Assembly (NCBI GenBank): GCA_021845835.1
Contig: JAJZVE010000235.1
Coordinates: 1 to 7,138, forward strand
DNA length: 7,138 bases
Direction: 5' to 3'
DNA from: Pseudomonadota bacterium
Lineage (GTDB): Bacteria; Pseudomonadota; Alphaproteobacteria; Acetobacterales; Acetobacteraceae
Of this stretch, positions 1 to 6,462 are shown piece after piece. The position numbers were made by a program, and so were the translations under genes. Under the pieces are notes generated by a model, which was not told where the DNA came from, did not search any database, and worked only from the letters and a program-made list of their open reading frames with translations. The first letter of the stretch is position 1. The number at the start of each line of letters is the position of its first letter.

Positions 1-1243
1 CGAGATAGCTCGATCGCGGCCCCATGCGCCGCGCCCGCCCCGAGAGCTGCCGCGGCTCGCGGCGCAGCATGTAGTAGGCGCGATGCTCCGGATTGCGGCT
101 GAGGTCGTTGGCGGCATAGAACGGCAGGAACGGCAGCGGCGCGCCGCCGTCGGCGGCGTAGCCCTCCACCGCGGCGACGCTGAACACCTCGAAATCGAGC
201 GGCCGCATACGGTCGGGCACGACATGGTGCTCGGCCGCGTGCGCGTCGATGTTGATGCGGTCGCTGCGCCTGGCGAACAGGTTGACGGCGGGCGCTGCGA
301 ACAGCGCGAACTGGTCGGGACCGAAGGAGGCGGCCAGCACCGGCTCGCTGCGGTCGAGCAGCAGGATGATTTCCAGCTCCCGCCCCGGCGCGCGCGCCGC
401 CACGCGGTCCAGTTCGCCGAGTTCGACGAACAGGAACCGCTCCGGCATGGCGTAGTATTCCTGCAGCAGCCGATACCCATCGAACGATTGCGGCGCGCGC
501 GGCAGCAGCGCCTCCTCCGGCTCCAGGCCGAGCGGACGCAGCGCCCCCGCGCCCAGCCGTTCCTGCCACGGCAGCGGCCGCTCCGCGGGGCGGACATAGA
601 CGGCGGCGAGATTGGCGACCAGTTGCTCGTAGAGCCGCACCCGCGCGCCCTCCGGCCCGGCCAGGAACAGCGGCAGGCGTGCCAGAGCCAGCCTGGCCAG
701 CGGCGCCTCGCCGGTCGCGCGCAGTTTCAGGCGGATCGCCGCCTTGACGCCGCGCTGCTCCGGCAGGCCCAGCGCCGCCACCGCGGCGGGCGAGGCGATA
801 TACTCGGCGTCGGCGATCTCGATCGGCAGCAACTGCACCGGATGCGCGGTGCGGAACTCGCAGTTGGTCTGGTCCTCGGTGCCGAGCAGGCTGCGCAGCT
901 CGGTGCCGGCGGGCAGCACCACGCCCTGCGGCATGCCGCGCAGCGCCGCATCGGGACGCACCTGCACCACCGCCATCGCCGGCGTCGGCGCCAGGTAATG
1001 CGGATACACCATCTGCAGCAGCGACTGCGTGAAGGTCGGGAACTCCGCTTCCATCTTCAGTTGGATGCGCGCGGTCAGGAAGGCAAAGCCCTCCAGCAGC
1101 CGCTCCACATAGGGGTCGGCGACTTCCAGGCTGCCGAGATCGAGCCGCGCCGCCACTTTCGGAAACTGGCGGGCGAACTCGCCGCCCATCTCGCGCAGAT
1201 AGGCGAGTTCGGATTCGTAGAGGCGAAGCAGCCGCGGGTCCAT
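1..1243 (-). CDS. tssF: TssF, T6SS baseplate subunit (partial, C-terminus off window)
   Basis: TssF (VasA/ImpG family) is a cytoplasmic wedge component of the T6SS baseplate, working with TssE, TssG and TssK. I translated this frame by hand from 1243 to base 2. It stays open for 414 codons, and full-length members are about 600 residues, so roughly two thirds is present. The N-terminus MDPRLLRLYESELAYLREMG is typical of the family. Other family-like stretches are ADPYVERLLEGFAFLTARIQ (about 42-61), LLQMVYPHYLAP (75-86), DGYRLLQEYYAMPERFLFVE (255-274), APAVNLFARRSDRINID (317-333), HHVVPDRMRPLDFEVF (339-354) and, at the edge, GPRSSYL (408-414). The ATG at 1243 overlaps the tssE stop as ATGA, which implies translational coupling. 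A GGGAG sequence (1252-1256) lies 8 nt upstream. No frameshift or stop was seen. tssG would be expected next, beyond the left edge. Confidence 0.95.
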   Translation of the reverse strand, partial: MDPRLLRLYESELAYLREMGGEFARQFPKVAARLDLGSLEVADPYVERLLEGFAFLTARIQLKMEAEFPTFTQSLLQMVYPHYLAPTPAMAVVQVRPDAALRGMPQGVVLPAGTELRSLLGTEDQTNCEFRTAHPVQLLPIEIADAEYIASPAAVAALGLPEQRGVKAAIRLKLRATGEAPLARLALARLPLFLAGPEGARVRLYEQLVANLAAVYVRPAERPLPWQERLGAGALRPLGLEPEEALLPRAPQSFDGYRLLQEYYAMPERFLFVELGELDRVAARAPGRELEIILLLDRSEPVLAASFGPDQFALFAAPAVNLFARRSDRINIDAHAAEHHVVPDRMRPLDFEVFSVAAVEGYAADGGAPLPFLPFYAANDLSRNPEHRAYYMLRREPRQLSGRARRMGPRSSYL

Positions 1244-1752
1244 CAGCGACGCTCCCGCGCCTCGGTCACCACCGCCAGCCGCGTTTCCAGCTCGATCGCG
1301 GTTTCCAGAAACAACTGCTGCGGCACCGGCTGCGCCCACAGCTCGCCCGCGATCTCGAAGATGATGGCCGAGGTCGGCTGGTCATCGGCGGCCGGCCGCA
1401 GCCGCACCGTCAGCGACTCCGGGCGGATGCGCGGCTCGAAATTGCGGATCGCTGCGGCGATGGCCTGCTCCAGCCCGCTGAGCCGCTGCGCGGTGCCGAC
1501 CACGCCGGCAAAGCCGGGAACGCCGAAATTGACGGCCGACGCCGCGGCGAGCGGCGCGCCCGCGAGGTCGGTGTCGGCCGCCAGGTTGGTGGTGTTCAGC
1601 AGCCAGGCGAGGTCGCGCAGCACCGCCGTGCGCAGCTGCTGCATGGTCAGGCTCTGCTGGTCCAGGGATTCGCGCGTGTGGTCACGGGCGTCGTCGGTCA
1701 GCCGATCGAGCAGCGACGGCTGCAGCCGCTCGCGGCTGACAAGTGCGCTCAT
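1243..1752 (-). CDS. tssE: TssE, gp25-like T6SS baseplate protein
   Basis: TssE is the homologue of phage T4 gp25. It sits in the baseplate wedge and helps nucleate sheath polymerisation. The 169-residue product is in the usual size range. Visible family features are PSLLDRLTD near the N-terminus (12-20), LRDLAWLLNT (45-54), AVNFGVPGFAG (73-83, corresponding to the S-V-x-N-Y/F-G-x-P element of the family), NFEPRIRPESL (104-114, the conserved E-P-R core of gp25-like domains) and FEIAGELWAQPVPQQLFLET (132-151). The ATG at 1752 lies 3 nt after the tagJ stop (TGA-CCC-ATG), and the stop overlaps the tssF start as ATGA. The gene is therefore probably translated by reinitiation within one transcript; I see only weak Shine-Dalgarno material of its own. 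Nothing appears truncated. Confidence 0.95.
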   Translation of the reverse strand: MSALVSRERLQPSLLDRLTDDARDHTRESLDQQSLTMQQLRTAVLRDLAWLLNTTNLAADTDLAGAPLAAASAVNFGVPGFAGVVGTAQRLSGLEQAIAAAIRNFEPRIRPESLTVRLRPAADDQPTSAIIFEIAGELWAQPVPQQLFLETAIELETRLAVVTEARERR

Positions 1753-1755
1753 GGG

Positions 1756-2562
1756 TCAGCCGGCGGCTTCCGGCGCCGGCGCGATCGCGATGCGCCGGAT
1801 GTCCATCAGTGCGAACTCGCCGGCATCGGTCGCCAGCATGCGCTGGCCCAGGCCGAGGAACCAGTCCGTGCCCCGCTGCTGCCATTCGCTGCGGCGTGCG
1901 ATCGCCAGCGCCGGGTCGTCCTGCTGTTCGGAGCCGGGGTAGCGCGTGGGGATGAAGCCGAACGCCTCGCCGCCGTTGCTCCAGACGAAATGCGCCGGCA
2001 TCCAGACCTGGTCGCGCAGATCGGCCGGCGGCTCGATATCCAGCGCGGCCAGCCGGTGGAACGGCACCCAGTAGTACTTGCCCTCGACGATCGCCTCCAG
2101 CATCGGGCCGAGCCGCGGGTCGGCGTCCGCGATCCAGGAGAAGGCGGCCCCGTCGATCGTGCCAGCGGTCGCCGGCGCCTGTTCGAAGGCGGCGTCGCGC
2201 AATCCGGCCGCCTCGGCTTCGCGGCGCGCGACCAGCACACGGTTGGCTTCGATCAGCAGCGACATCCAGGGTTCCGGATCGCCGAACACGGTCGGCGTGC
2301 TCGTGCCCGCGAACACGCGCGCGCGCAGCAGCTCGCAGCGGATGGTGGCGCGGTAGGTCTGCACCATCGGCAGCGCCAGCGGGTCAAGCTCCCCGGCCGC
2401 GACCAGCTGCGTCACTGCCCGGTCCCACTCGCCGAAAATGCAGAACATCTGGAACAGGAAGGTTCGCAGGGCGGCATCGCGCGGCGCCCTGCGCACCTCC
2501 TGCTTCAGTTGCTCCAGCGCGGCGCGGGGATCGCCCGACCGCAGCAGATCGCGGGCGTTCAC
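1756..2562 (-). CDS. tagJ: TagJ/ImpE family T6SS accessory protein
   Basis: TagJ (HsiE1/ImpE, SciE-type) is an accessory protein of a subset of T6SSs. In P. aeruginosa H1 it binds the sheath protein TssB and is linked to ClpV-dependent sheath handling. That role is known for the family and is not shown here. The 268-residue protein begins with a helical TPR-like part: LRSGDPRAALEQLKQEVRRA (7-26), then FLFQMFCIFGEWDRAVTQL (35-53). The C-terminal ImpE region shows SWIADADPRLGPMLEAI (142-158), GKYYWVPFHRL (161-171), LRDQVWMPAHFVWSNGGE (182-199) and IPTRYPGSE (204-212). Translation starts with GTG at 2562, preceded by GGGGGAG 5-6 nt upstream, which supports this start. The gene lies 28 nt after hcp and 3 nt before tssE, the same neighbours as in the H1 cluster. 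Confidence 0.93.
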   Translation of the reverse strand: MNARDLLRSGDPRAALEQLKQEVRRAPRDAALRTFLFQMFCIFGEWDRAVTQLVAAGELDPLALPMVQTYRATIRCELLRARVFAGTSTPTVFGDPEPWMSLLIEANRVLVARREAEAAGLRDAAFEQAPATAGTIDGAAFSWIADADPRLGPMLEAIVEGKYYWVPFHRLAALDIEPPADLRDQVWMPAHFVWSNGGEAFGFIPTRYPGSEQQDDPALAIARRSEWQQRGTDWFLGLGQRMLATDAGEFALMDIRRIAIAPAPEAAG

Positions 2563-2590
2563 GTGCGCTCCCCCTGCCGGCCCTGGTCGC

Positions 2591-3208
2591 TCAGATCGAA
2601 TCCAGGATGTGGTCCTGCTTGTTCTGCACGCGGCTCCAGCCGCCGATCTTCACCGGGTTGAGCGTGCCGTCCGGGTTCTGCTGGCAATAGCGGATCTGCA
2701 GCCCGCCGTACTCGAACGTGACGGTCTCCTTCGGACTCTCGTCGTCGTGGCTCCAGGAGATGGTCTTGATCGCGACCAGCTTGAAGTCGAAGCGCAGGAA
2801 GATGAAGCCCGAGACCATGCTGTCGGCGCCGCTCGCGCCGGCGCCGACGCTTTTGCGCAGCGCCAGGATCACCTGCTTGAACGCGGTGCCGGAGCAGGCC
2901 ATGTCGAACAGCAGCGGCGAGGCGATGTCGATCTTGCGTGTGATCGAGAACGGGTTGAACGTCACCTTGCCGGCGCCGGCGCCGCTGCTCTGGCTGCCGA
3001 TGTTCAGCGTCTGCTCGATGTCGAAGCTGTAGTCCTCGACTTCGAAGATCTTGCCAGGCTTGGCCTTGCCGCCGACCAGGGTGCCGGCCGGGAACTTCTT
3101 CAGGTCCTTGGCCAGTTCCTCGGTGTTGTTGGTCATGTCCACCGTCGACTCGGAGTCGAGCGGCGGGTTGTTGTACGGGACGAACACCACGTAGGAATCG
3201 ATTGCCAT
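2591..3208 (-). CDS. hcp: Hcp (TssD) T6SS inner tube protein, long variant
   Basis: Hcp assembles as stacked hexameric rings inside the TssBC sheath and is expelled, often carrying effectors. The product has 205 residues, against roughly 160-175 for classical Hcp. The core fits the family: FEVEDYSFDIEQTLNIGSQ (55-73), the Gly/Ala-rich loop SSGAGAGKVTFNPFSI (74-89), KIDIASPLLFDMACSG (92-107), KQVILALRKS (111-120) and VTFEYGGLQIRYCQQ (163-177), ending with GGWSRVQNKQD (189-199). The extra length lies mainly between the first strand (MAIDSYVVFVPY, 1-12) and residue 55. This segment is polar and Lys-rich (NTEELAKDLKKFPAGTLVGG, 28-47). There is no C-terminal effector extension. The gene is separated from tssC by 53 nt and from tagJ by 28 nt. 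An AAAGAGAGAG stretch just before the ATG at 3208 is the only, rather weak, ribosome-binding candidate. No signal peptide is visible, as expected for a T6SS tube protein. Confidence 0.93.
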   Translation of the reverse strand: MAIDSYVVFVPYNNPPLDSESTVDMTNNTEELAKDLKKFPAGTLVGGKAKPGKIFEVEDYSFDIEQTLNIGSQSSGAGAGKVTFNPFSITRKIDIASPLLFDMACSGTAFKQVILALRKSVGAGASGADSMVSGFIFLRFDFKLVAIKTISWSHDDESPKETVTFEYGGLQIRYCQQNPDGTLNPVKIGGWSRVQNKQDHILDSI

Positions 3209-3261
3209 GGCTCTCTCTTTGCCTTTCTAGAACAGGGACGACTGATCCGGCTGCGGGCGGC

Positions 3262-4746
3262 CTATTTCGGCATCCGCGACACCAGCCGAAGCGACACCGT
3301 CAGGCCTTCAAGCTGGTAGTGCGGCCGGAGGAAGAACTTGGCGCTGTAGTAGCCCGGATTCTCCTCGTTCTCCTCGACCTCGACGCGGCCGTCGGCCAGC
3401 GGATGCGTCGCCTTCCAGTCTTCCGACGACGAGTCCGGCGAGCCATCGACATACTGGTTCAGCCAGGTCTGCAGCCAGTTGCCCAGCTGCGCCTTGCTCA
3501 TCGTGCTGCCGATCTTGTCGCGCACCATGCACTTCAGGTAGTGCGCGAACCGGCAGCTGGCGAACAGATACGGCAGCCGCGCGGCAAGATTGGCGTTCGC
3601 GGTGGCCGCGGGGTCTTCGTATTCCTGCGGCTTCTGCAGCGACTGCGCGCCGATGAACGCGGCGAAATCCGAGTTCTTTTTGTGGATGAGCGGCATGAAG
3701 CCGTTCTTCGCCAGCTCCGCCTCGCGCCGGTCGTTGATCGCGATCTCGGTCGGGCACTGCATCGCCACGCCGCCGTCGTCGCTCGGGAAGGTGAAGGTCG
3801 GCAGGCCCTCCACCGCGCCACCGCTCTCCACGCCGCGGATGCGCGTCGTCCAGCCGTACACCTTGAAGGCGCGGGTGATGTTGGTCGCCATCGCGTAGGC
3901 GGCGTTGCTCCAGCAGAACTTCGTCTGGTCGGTGCCGTCCACGTCCTCCTCGAAGTGGAATTCCTCGACCGGCTCGGTCTTCTCGCCGTACGGCAGGCGG
4001 GACAGGTAGCGCGGCAGGCAGAGGCCGATGTAGCGCGCATCCTCGCTTTCGCGCAGCGAGCGCCAGGCGGCGTATTCCGGCGTCTGGAAGATCTTGGTCA
4101 GGTCGCGCGGGTTGGCCAGTTCGTTCCAGCTCTCCATGCCGAACACCGTGGGCGCCGCCGCGGCGATGAAGGGCGCGTGCGCGGCCGCGGCGATCTGCGC
4201 GAGATCGCCGATCATCTGCACGTCCTGCGGGCTGTGGTCGAAATAGTAGTCGCCGACCAGCAGCCCGTACGGCTCGCCGCCGAACTGGCCGTATTCCTCC
4301 TCGTAAACCTTCTTGAAGACCGGACTCTGGTCCCAGGCGGTGCCGCGGAACTTCTTCAGGTTCTTGGCCACGTCCTTCTTGGAGATGTTGAGGACCTTGA
4401 TCTTCAGCATCTCGTCGGTTTCGGTGTTGTTGACGAGGTAGTGCAGCCCCCGCCACGCCGATTCCAGCTGCTGGAAGTCCTCGTTGTGGATGATCGCGTT
4501 CACCTGCTCGGACAGTTTGGCGTCGATTGCGGCGATGATCGCCTCGATCGTGCGCAGGCTGTCGCCGGAGATCAGCGTGGTGTTTGCCAGCGCCTGCTGC
4601 GCCAGCGTCTGCACCGCGGTTTCCACGGCGCTGCGCGCATGGTCGGACTTCGGCTTGAACTCGCGCGTCAGCAGGGCGGCAAAGTCGCTCGTCGTCGCGG
4701 CGGCGACGCCGGCAGCGGCCTCGGATTGCGTCCGGATGCCCGACAT
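3262..4746 (-). CDS. tssC: TssC, T6SS contractile sheath large subunit
   Basis: TssC (VipB/ImpC/EvpB family) forms the contractile sheath as heterodimers with TssB. Its length of 494 residues is normal for a full-length TssC. Diagnostic stretches are NEDFQQLESAWRGLHYLV (88-105), the YGLLVGDYYFDH strand (160-171), WRSLRESEDARYIGLCLPR (228-246), CWSNAAYAMATNITRAFKVY (278-297), and LPYLFASCRFAHYLKCMVRD (391-410). The last of these precedes the C-terminal sheath handshake region, with GRVEVEENEENPGYYSAKFF (453-472) and LRPHYQLEGL (473-482). The N-terminal 20-30 residues are Ala/Thr/Ser-rich and precede an amphipathic segment (FAALLTREF, 22-30), where ClpV-binding helices occur in some TssC proteins. 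The ATG at 4746 lies 2 nt after the tssB stop and has a strong GGGGAGGG ribosome site. It ends in TAG at 3262-3264. Confidence 0.98.
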   Translation of the reverse strand: MSGIRTQSEAAAGVAAATTSDFAALLTREFKPKSDHARSAVETAVQTLAQQALANTTLISGDSLRTIEAIIAAIDAKLSEQVNAIIHNEDFQQLESAWRGLHYLVNNTETDEMLKIKVLNISKKDVAKNLKKFRGTAWDQSPVFKKVYEEEYGQFGGEPYGLLVGDYYFDHSPQDVQMIGDLAQIAAAAHAPFIAAAAPTVFGMESWNELANPRDLTKIFQTPEYAAWRSLRESEDARYIGLCLPRYLSRLPYGEKTEPVEEFHFEEDVDGTDQTKFCWSNAAYAMATNITRAFKVYGWTTRIRGVESGGAVEGLPTFTFPSDDGGVAMQCPTEIAINDRREAELAKNGFMPLIHKKNSDFAAFIGAQSLQKPQEYEDPAATANANLAARLPYLFASCRFAHYLKCMVRDKIGSTMSKAQLGNWLQTWLNQYVDGSPDSSSEDWKATHPLADGRVEVEENEENPGYYSAKFFLRPHYQLEGLTVSLRLVSRMPK

Positions 4747-4748
4747 GG

Positions 4749-5264
4749 TCAGCCCTCCCCTTCCTTGTCCGCCGGCTTCGGTGCCGCGGCCAGCGACTGC
4801 AGCAGCGCCGGGTCGTTCAGCACCTTGGTGATCAGGTCTTCCGCCCCGCTCTTGCCGTCCATGTAGGTGAGGAGGTTCGACAGCTGCGTGCGCGCTTCCA
4901 GCAGCCTGTTCAGCGCGTCCATCTTGCGCGCGACCGCGGCCGGCGAGAAATCGTCCATGCTCTCGAAGGTGATATCGACCGCCAGGCTGCCTTCGCCGGT
5001 CAGCGTGTTCGGCACCATGAAGGCGACCCGCGGCTTCATCGCCTTCATGCGGTCGTCGAAATTGTCCACGTCGATTTCAAGGAACTTGCGATCCGCGACG
5101 GCGGGCAGCGGCTCGGCCGGCTTGCCCGAGAGATCGGACATCACGCCGACCACGAAGGGCAGCTGCACCTTCTTCTCCGACCCGTAGGTCTCCACGTCGT
5201 ATTCGATCTGCACCCGCGGCGCCCGGTTGCGGGCTATGAACTTCTGACTGCTTGCCTTCGCCAT
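4749..5264 (-). CDS. tssB: TssB, T6SS contractile sheath small subunit
   Basis: TssB (VipA/ImpB family) is the small sheath subunit that intertwines with TssC. At 171 residues it has the normal length. It shows APRVQIEYDVETYGSEKKVQ (15-34), the highly conserved LPFVVGVMSDLSG (35-47), DRKFLEIDVDNFDDRMKAMK (58-77), the VPNTL element (84-88), FESMDDFSP (100-108), and the long helix LLEARTQLSNLLTYMDGK (121-138). The C-terminus (NDPALLQSLAA, 150-160) ends in a charged Lys/Glu tail. The ATG at 5264 has GAGG 6 nt upstream (5271-5274). An 84-nt spacer with a hairpin separates it from tssA, and a 2-nt gap separates it from tssC. TagJ in the same operon is expected to contact this protein, by analogy with the P. 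aeruginosa H1 system. Confidence 0.98.
   Translation of the reverse strand: MAKASSQKFIARNRAPRVQIEYDVETYGSEKKVQLPFVVGVMSDLSGKPAEPLPAVADRKFLEIDVDNFDDRMKAMKPRVAFMVPNTLTGEGSLAVDITFESMDDFSPAAVARKMDALNRLLEARTQLSNLLTYMDGKSGAEDLITKVLNDPALLQSLAAAPKPADKEGEG
4754..4758 (-). promoter_or_regulatory. Strong Shine-Dalgarno for tssC inside the tssB 3' end
   Basis: The minus strand reads GGGGAGGG with its GGAGG core at 4758-4754, 7 nt before the tssC ATG. It lies within the last codons of tssB (the Glu-Gly-Glu-Gly tail). This supports the tssC start and suggests balanced, coupled synthesis of the two sheath subunits. Confidence 0.75.
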
Positions 5265-5325
5265 GACCTGCCTCGCTGCGCCGCTGTGCGCGGCATCCTG
5301 GGGTTGACCGTCGCTGACGCACGTC

Positions 5326-5350
5326 GGCCGGAGGGGCTGCGCCTCCGGTC
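5326..5350 (-). promoter_or_regulatory. Inverted repeat (RNA hairpin) at the tssA-tssB junction
   Basis: A perfect 7-bp inverted repeat, CCGGAGG (5328-5334) and CCTCCGG (5342-5348), is separated by a 7-nt loop. A G-U and a further G-C pair extend it to 9 bp, but those outer pairs use the first two bases of the tssA stop codon (5350-5349). No T-run follows on the minus strand, so this is not a canonical intrinsic terminator. It could be an mRNA stability or processing element, a partial attenuator, or chance in GC-rich DNA. A second, weaker 5-bp stem (5280-5284 with 5290-5294) lies closer to tssB. Confidence 0.45.
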
Positions 5351-6419
5351 ACTCATCGCGGTTGCCGATGATGGTCTGCGCCTGCATCAGCCCATCCGGG
5401 GCAAGATCGCGCAGAATGTCGAGGAAATCCTTTTCGGCGAGGCGCCGCGCGCGCTCGATCAGCAGCGGCAGCGGGCTCGACGGCTCGTAGCGCTGGTAGT
5501 AGCGGCACACCAGGTCGAGCAGCCGCAGCGCATCGGCGCGGGTGGTCACTTCGGTCAGCGCCGCGGCGCTGACCGGGCCGCCGCGCCGGGCCGGAGCGGC
5601 CTCCGCCGGAGCATCGGCTGCCGGCGCCGCCGCAACGTCCTCCGCCGCCGGCGCGACGGGCGCGGCGCCGGGCTCGCCGAGGATCGCATAGCGCTCGATG
5701 GTACGGCCGATCTCGCGCAGCAGCTTGACCAGTTCGGTGAGTTCGGGGCCGGTGCCGAAGCCGGCCCTGGCGTCGAACACCGCTCCCATGCCGGTCGCTG
5801 CCTCGGCCGCCTGCACGGCGGCGTCGCGCAGCACCGCCAGCCGCGCCGGGTCGCTGTCCTGGAACGCGGCGCGGATGGTCGATTCGCTCGGCTTCTCGGC
5901 CTCGCCATCGCCGTCGATGAGGCCGGTGGCAATCGCCGCATCGCGCCAGGAATACTGGCCCAGCCGCGGCGAGCCGGCGAGCGGCAGGCCGCGCAGGCGC
6001 TTCAGCACCAGGCCGGGATGGGCAATCCGCAGCAGCGCGTTGGCACGCAGCGTCGGGTCGTTGTCCTCTTCCGGATCGAGTTGCGGATGCACCGTCTCCC
6101 AGCGCGCACCCAGCAGCGCGTGCGTCGCGGCCAGCACCTCGGCGTAGGCGGGCAGGCCGCTCAGGTGCAGCCGTGCGACCGCCAGATGGGCCAGCACGCG
6201 CAGATCGCGCGTCCGCTCCAGCAGCGCCGACGCCTGCGCGGCCACTCCCTTCCAGTCCGGTTCCTCGGCAGCAATGATGGTGCTGCCGAACTGCTGTTCC
6301 GGCTTGCCCTGGGCGGCCCGTTCCAGCGCGCCGAAATCGGCGTCGAACTCCAGGTCGGGACCGGCCGGCAGGTCGTCGGAGACCGCGGCCAGCAGCGTGT
6401 CGGTGTCGAATGGCGGCAT
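5349..6419 (-). CDS. tssA: TssA, T6SS assembly/baseplate-associated protein (short TssA1-like type)
   Basis: TssA proteins (ImpA_N family) organise baseplate assembly and tube/sheath polymerisation. The 356-residue product resembles the P. aeruginosa TssA1 type. The ImpA N-terminal domain covers roughly 5-170, with LLAAVSDDLPAGPDLEFDAD (9-28), the DWKGVAAQASALLERTRDLR segment (55-74), HLAVARLHLSGLPAYAEVL (78-96) and WETVHPQLDPEEDNDPTLR (107-125). A long Ala/Pro linker follows (about 247-283). The conserved C-terminal piece has RADALRLLDLVCRYYQRYEP (294-313), SSPLPLLIERARRL (314-327) and DFLDILRDLAPDGL (331-344), a hallmark of this TssA class. The ATG at 6419 is the only start in frame before an upstream stop and matches where family members begin. 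It has no Shine-Dalgarno of its own but follows the small ORF at 6421-6462 by one base, so it may be translated by reinitiation. Confidence 0.95.
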   Translation of the reverse strand: MPPFDTDTLLAAVSDDLPAGPDLEFDADFGALERAAQGKPEQQFGSTIIAAEEPDWKGVAAQASALLERTRDLRVLAHLAVARLHLSGLPAYAEVLAATHALLGARWETVHPQLDPEEDNDPTLRANALLRIAHPGLVLKRLRGLPLAGSPRLGQYSWRDAAIATGLIDGDGEAEKPSESTIRAAFQDSDPARLAVLRDAAVQAAEAATGMGAVFDARAGFGTGPELTELVKLLREIGRTIERYAILGEPGAAPVAPAAEDVAAAPAADAPAEAAPARRGGPVSAAALTEVTTRADALRLLDLVCRYYQRYEPSSPLPLLIERARRLAEKDFLDILRDLAPDGLMQAQTIIGNRDE

Positions 6420-6420
6420 G

Positions 6421-6462
6421 TCAGTCGGCGGCCGCGCCGCGGCGATCCGGCGGTGCGCTCAT
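6421..6462 (-). CDS. Possible 13-residue leader ORF coupled to tssA
   Basis: A short frame reads MSAPPDRRGAAAD and stops with TGA. One base (C) separates this stop from the tssA ATG. Its own ATG at 6462 has an excellent ribosome site (GGGGAGGG, GGAGG core 6 nt upstream), whereas tssA has none nearby. The arrangement suggests ribosomes load here and reinitiate at tssA. The peptide has no recognisable family, no run of a regulatory amino acid and no membrane segment, so the act of translation rather than the peptide may matter. The alternative is that the strong site serves tssA from a distance, or that a one-base sequencing error separates a longer N-terminus from tssA. Confidence 0.4.
   Translation of the reverse strand: MSAPPDRRGAAAD

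Noticed and set aside
83..1942. A 619-codon open frame on the + strand
   Set aside because: It lies codon-on-codon antisense to tssF and runs on over tssE. The frame is open only because reverse complements of GC-rich codons rarely give stops. The product is Arg/Gln/Ala-rich and low in complexity with no family look, while the minus strand encodes clear TssF and TssE.
2591..3208. Hcp fused to an effector (evolved Hcp)
   Set aside because: The protein ends a few residues after the normal C-terminal strand. The extra length is near the N-terminus and too short to be a toxin domain.
3202..4866. A 554-codon open frame on the + strand
   Set aside because: It mirrors tssC on the opposite strand and has the Arg/Val/Leu-rich composition typical of such shadows. 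The minus strand carries unmistakable TssC motifs over the same bases.
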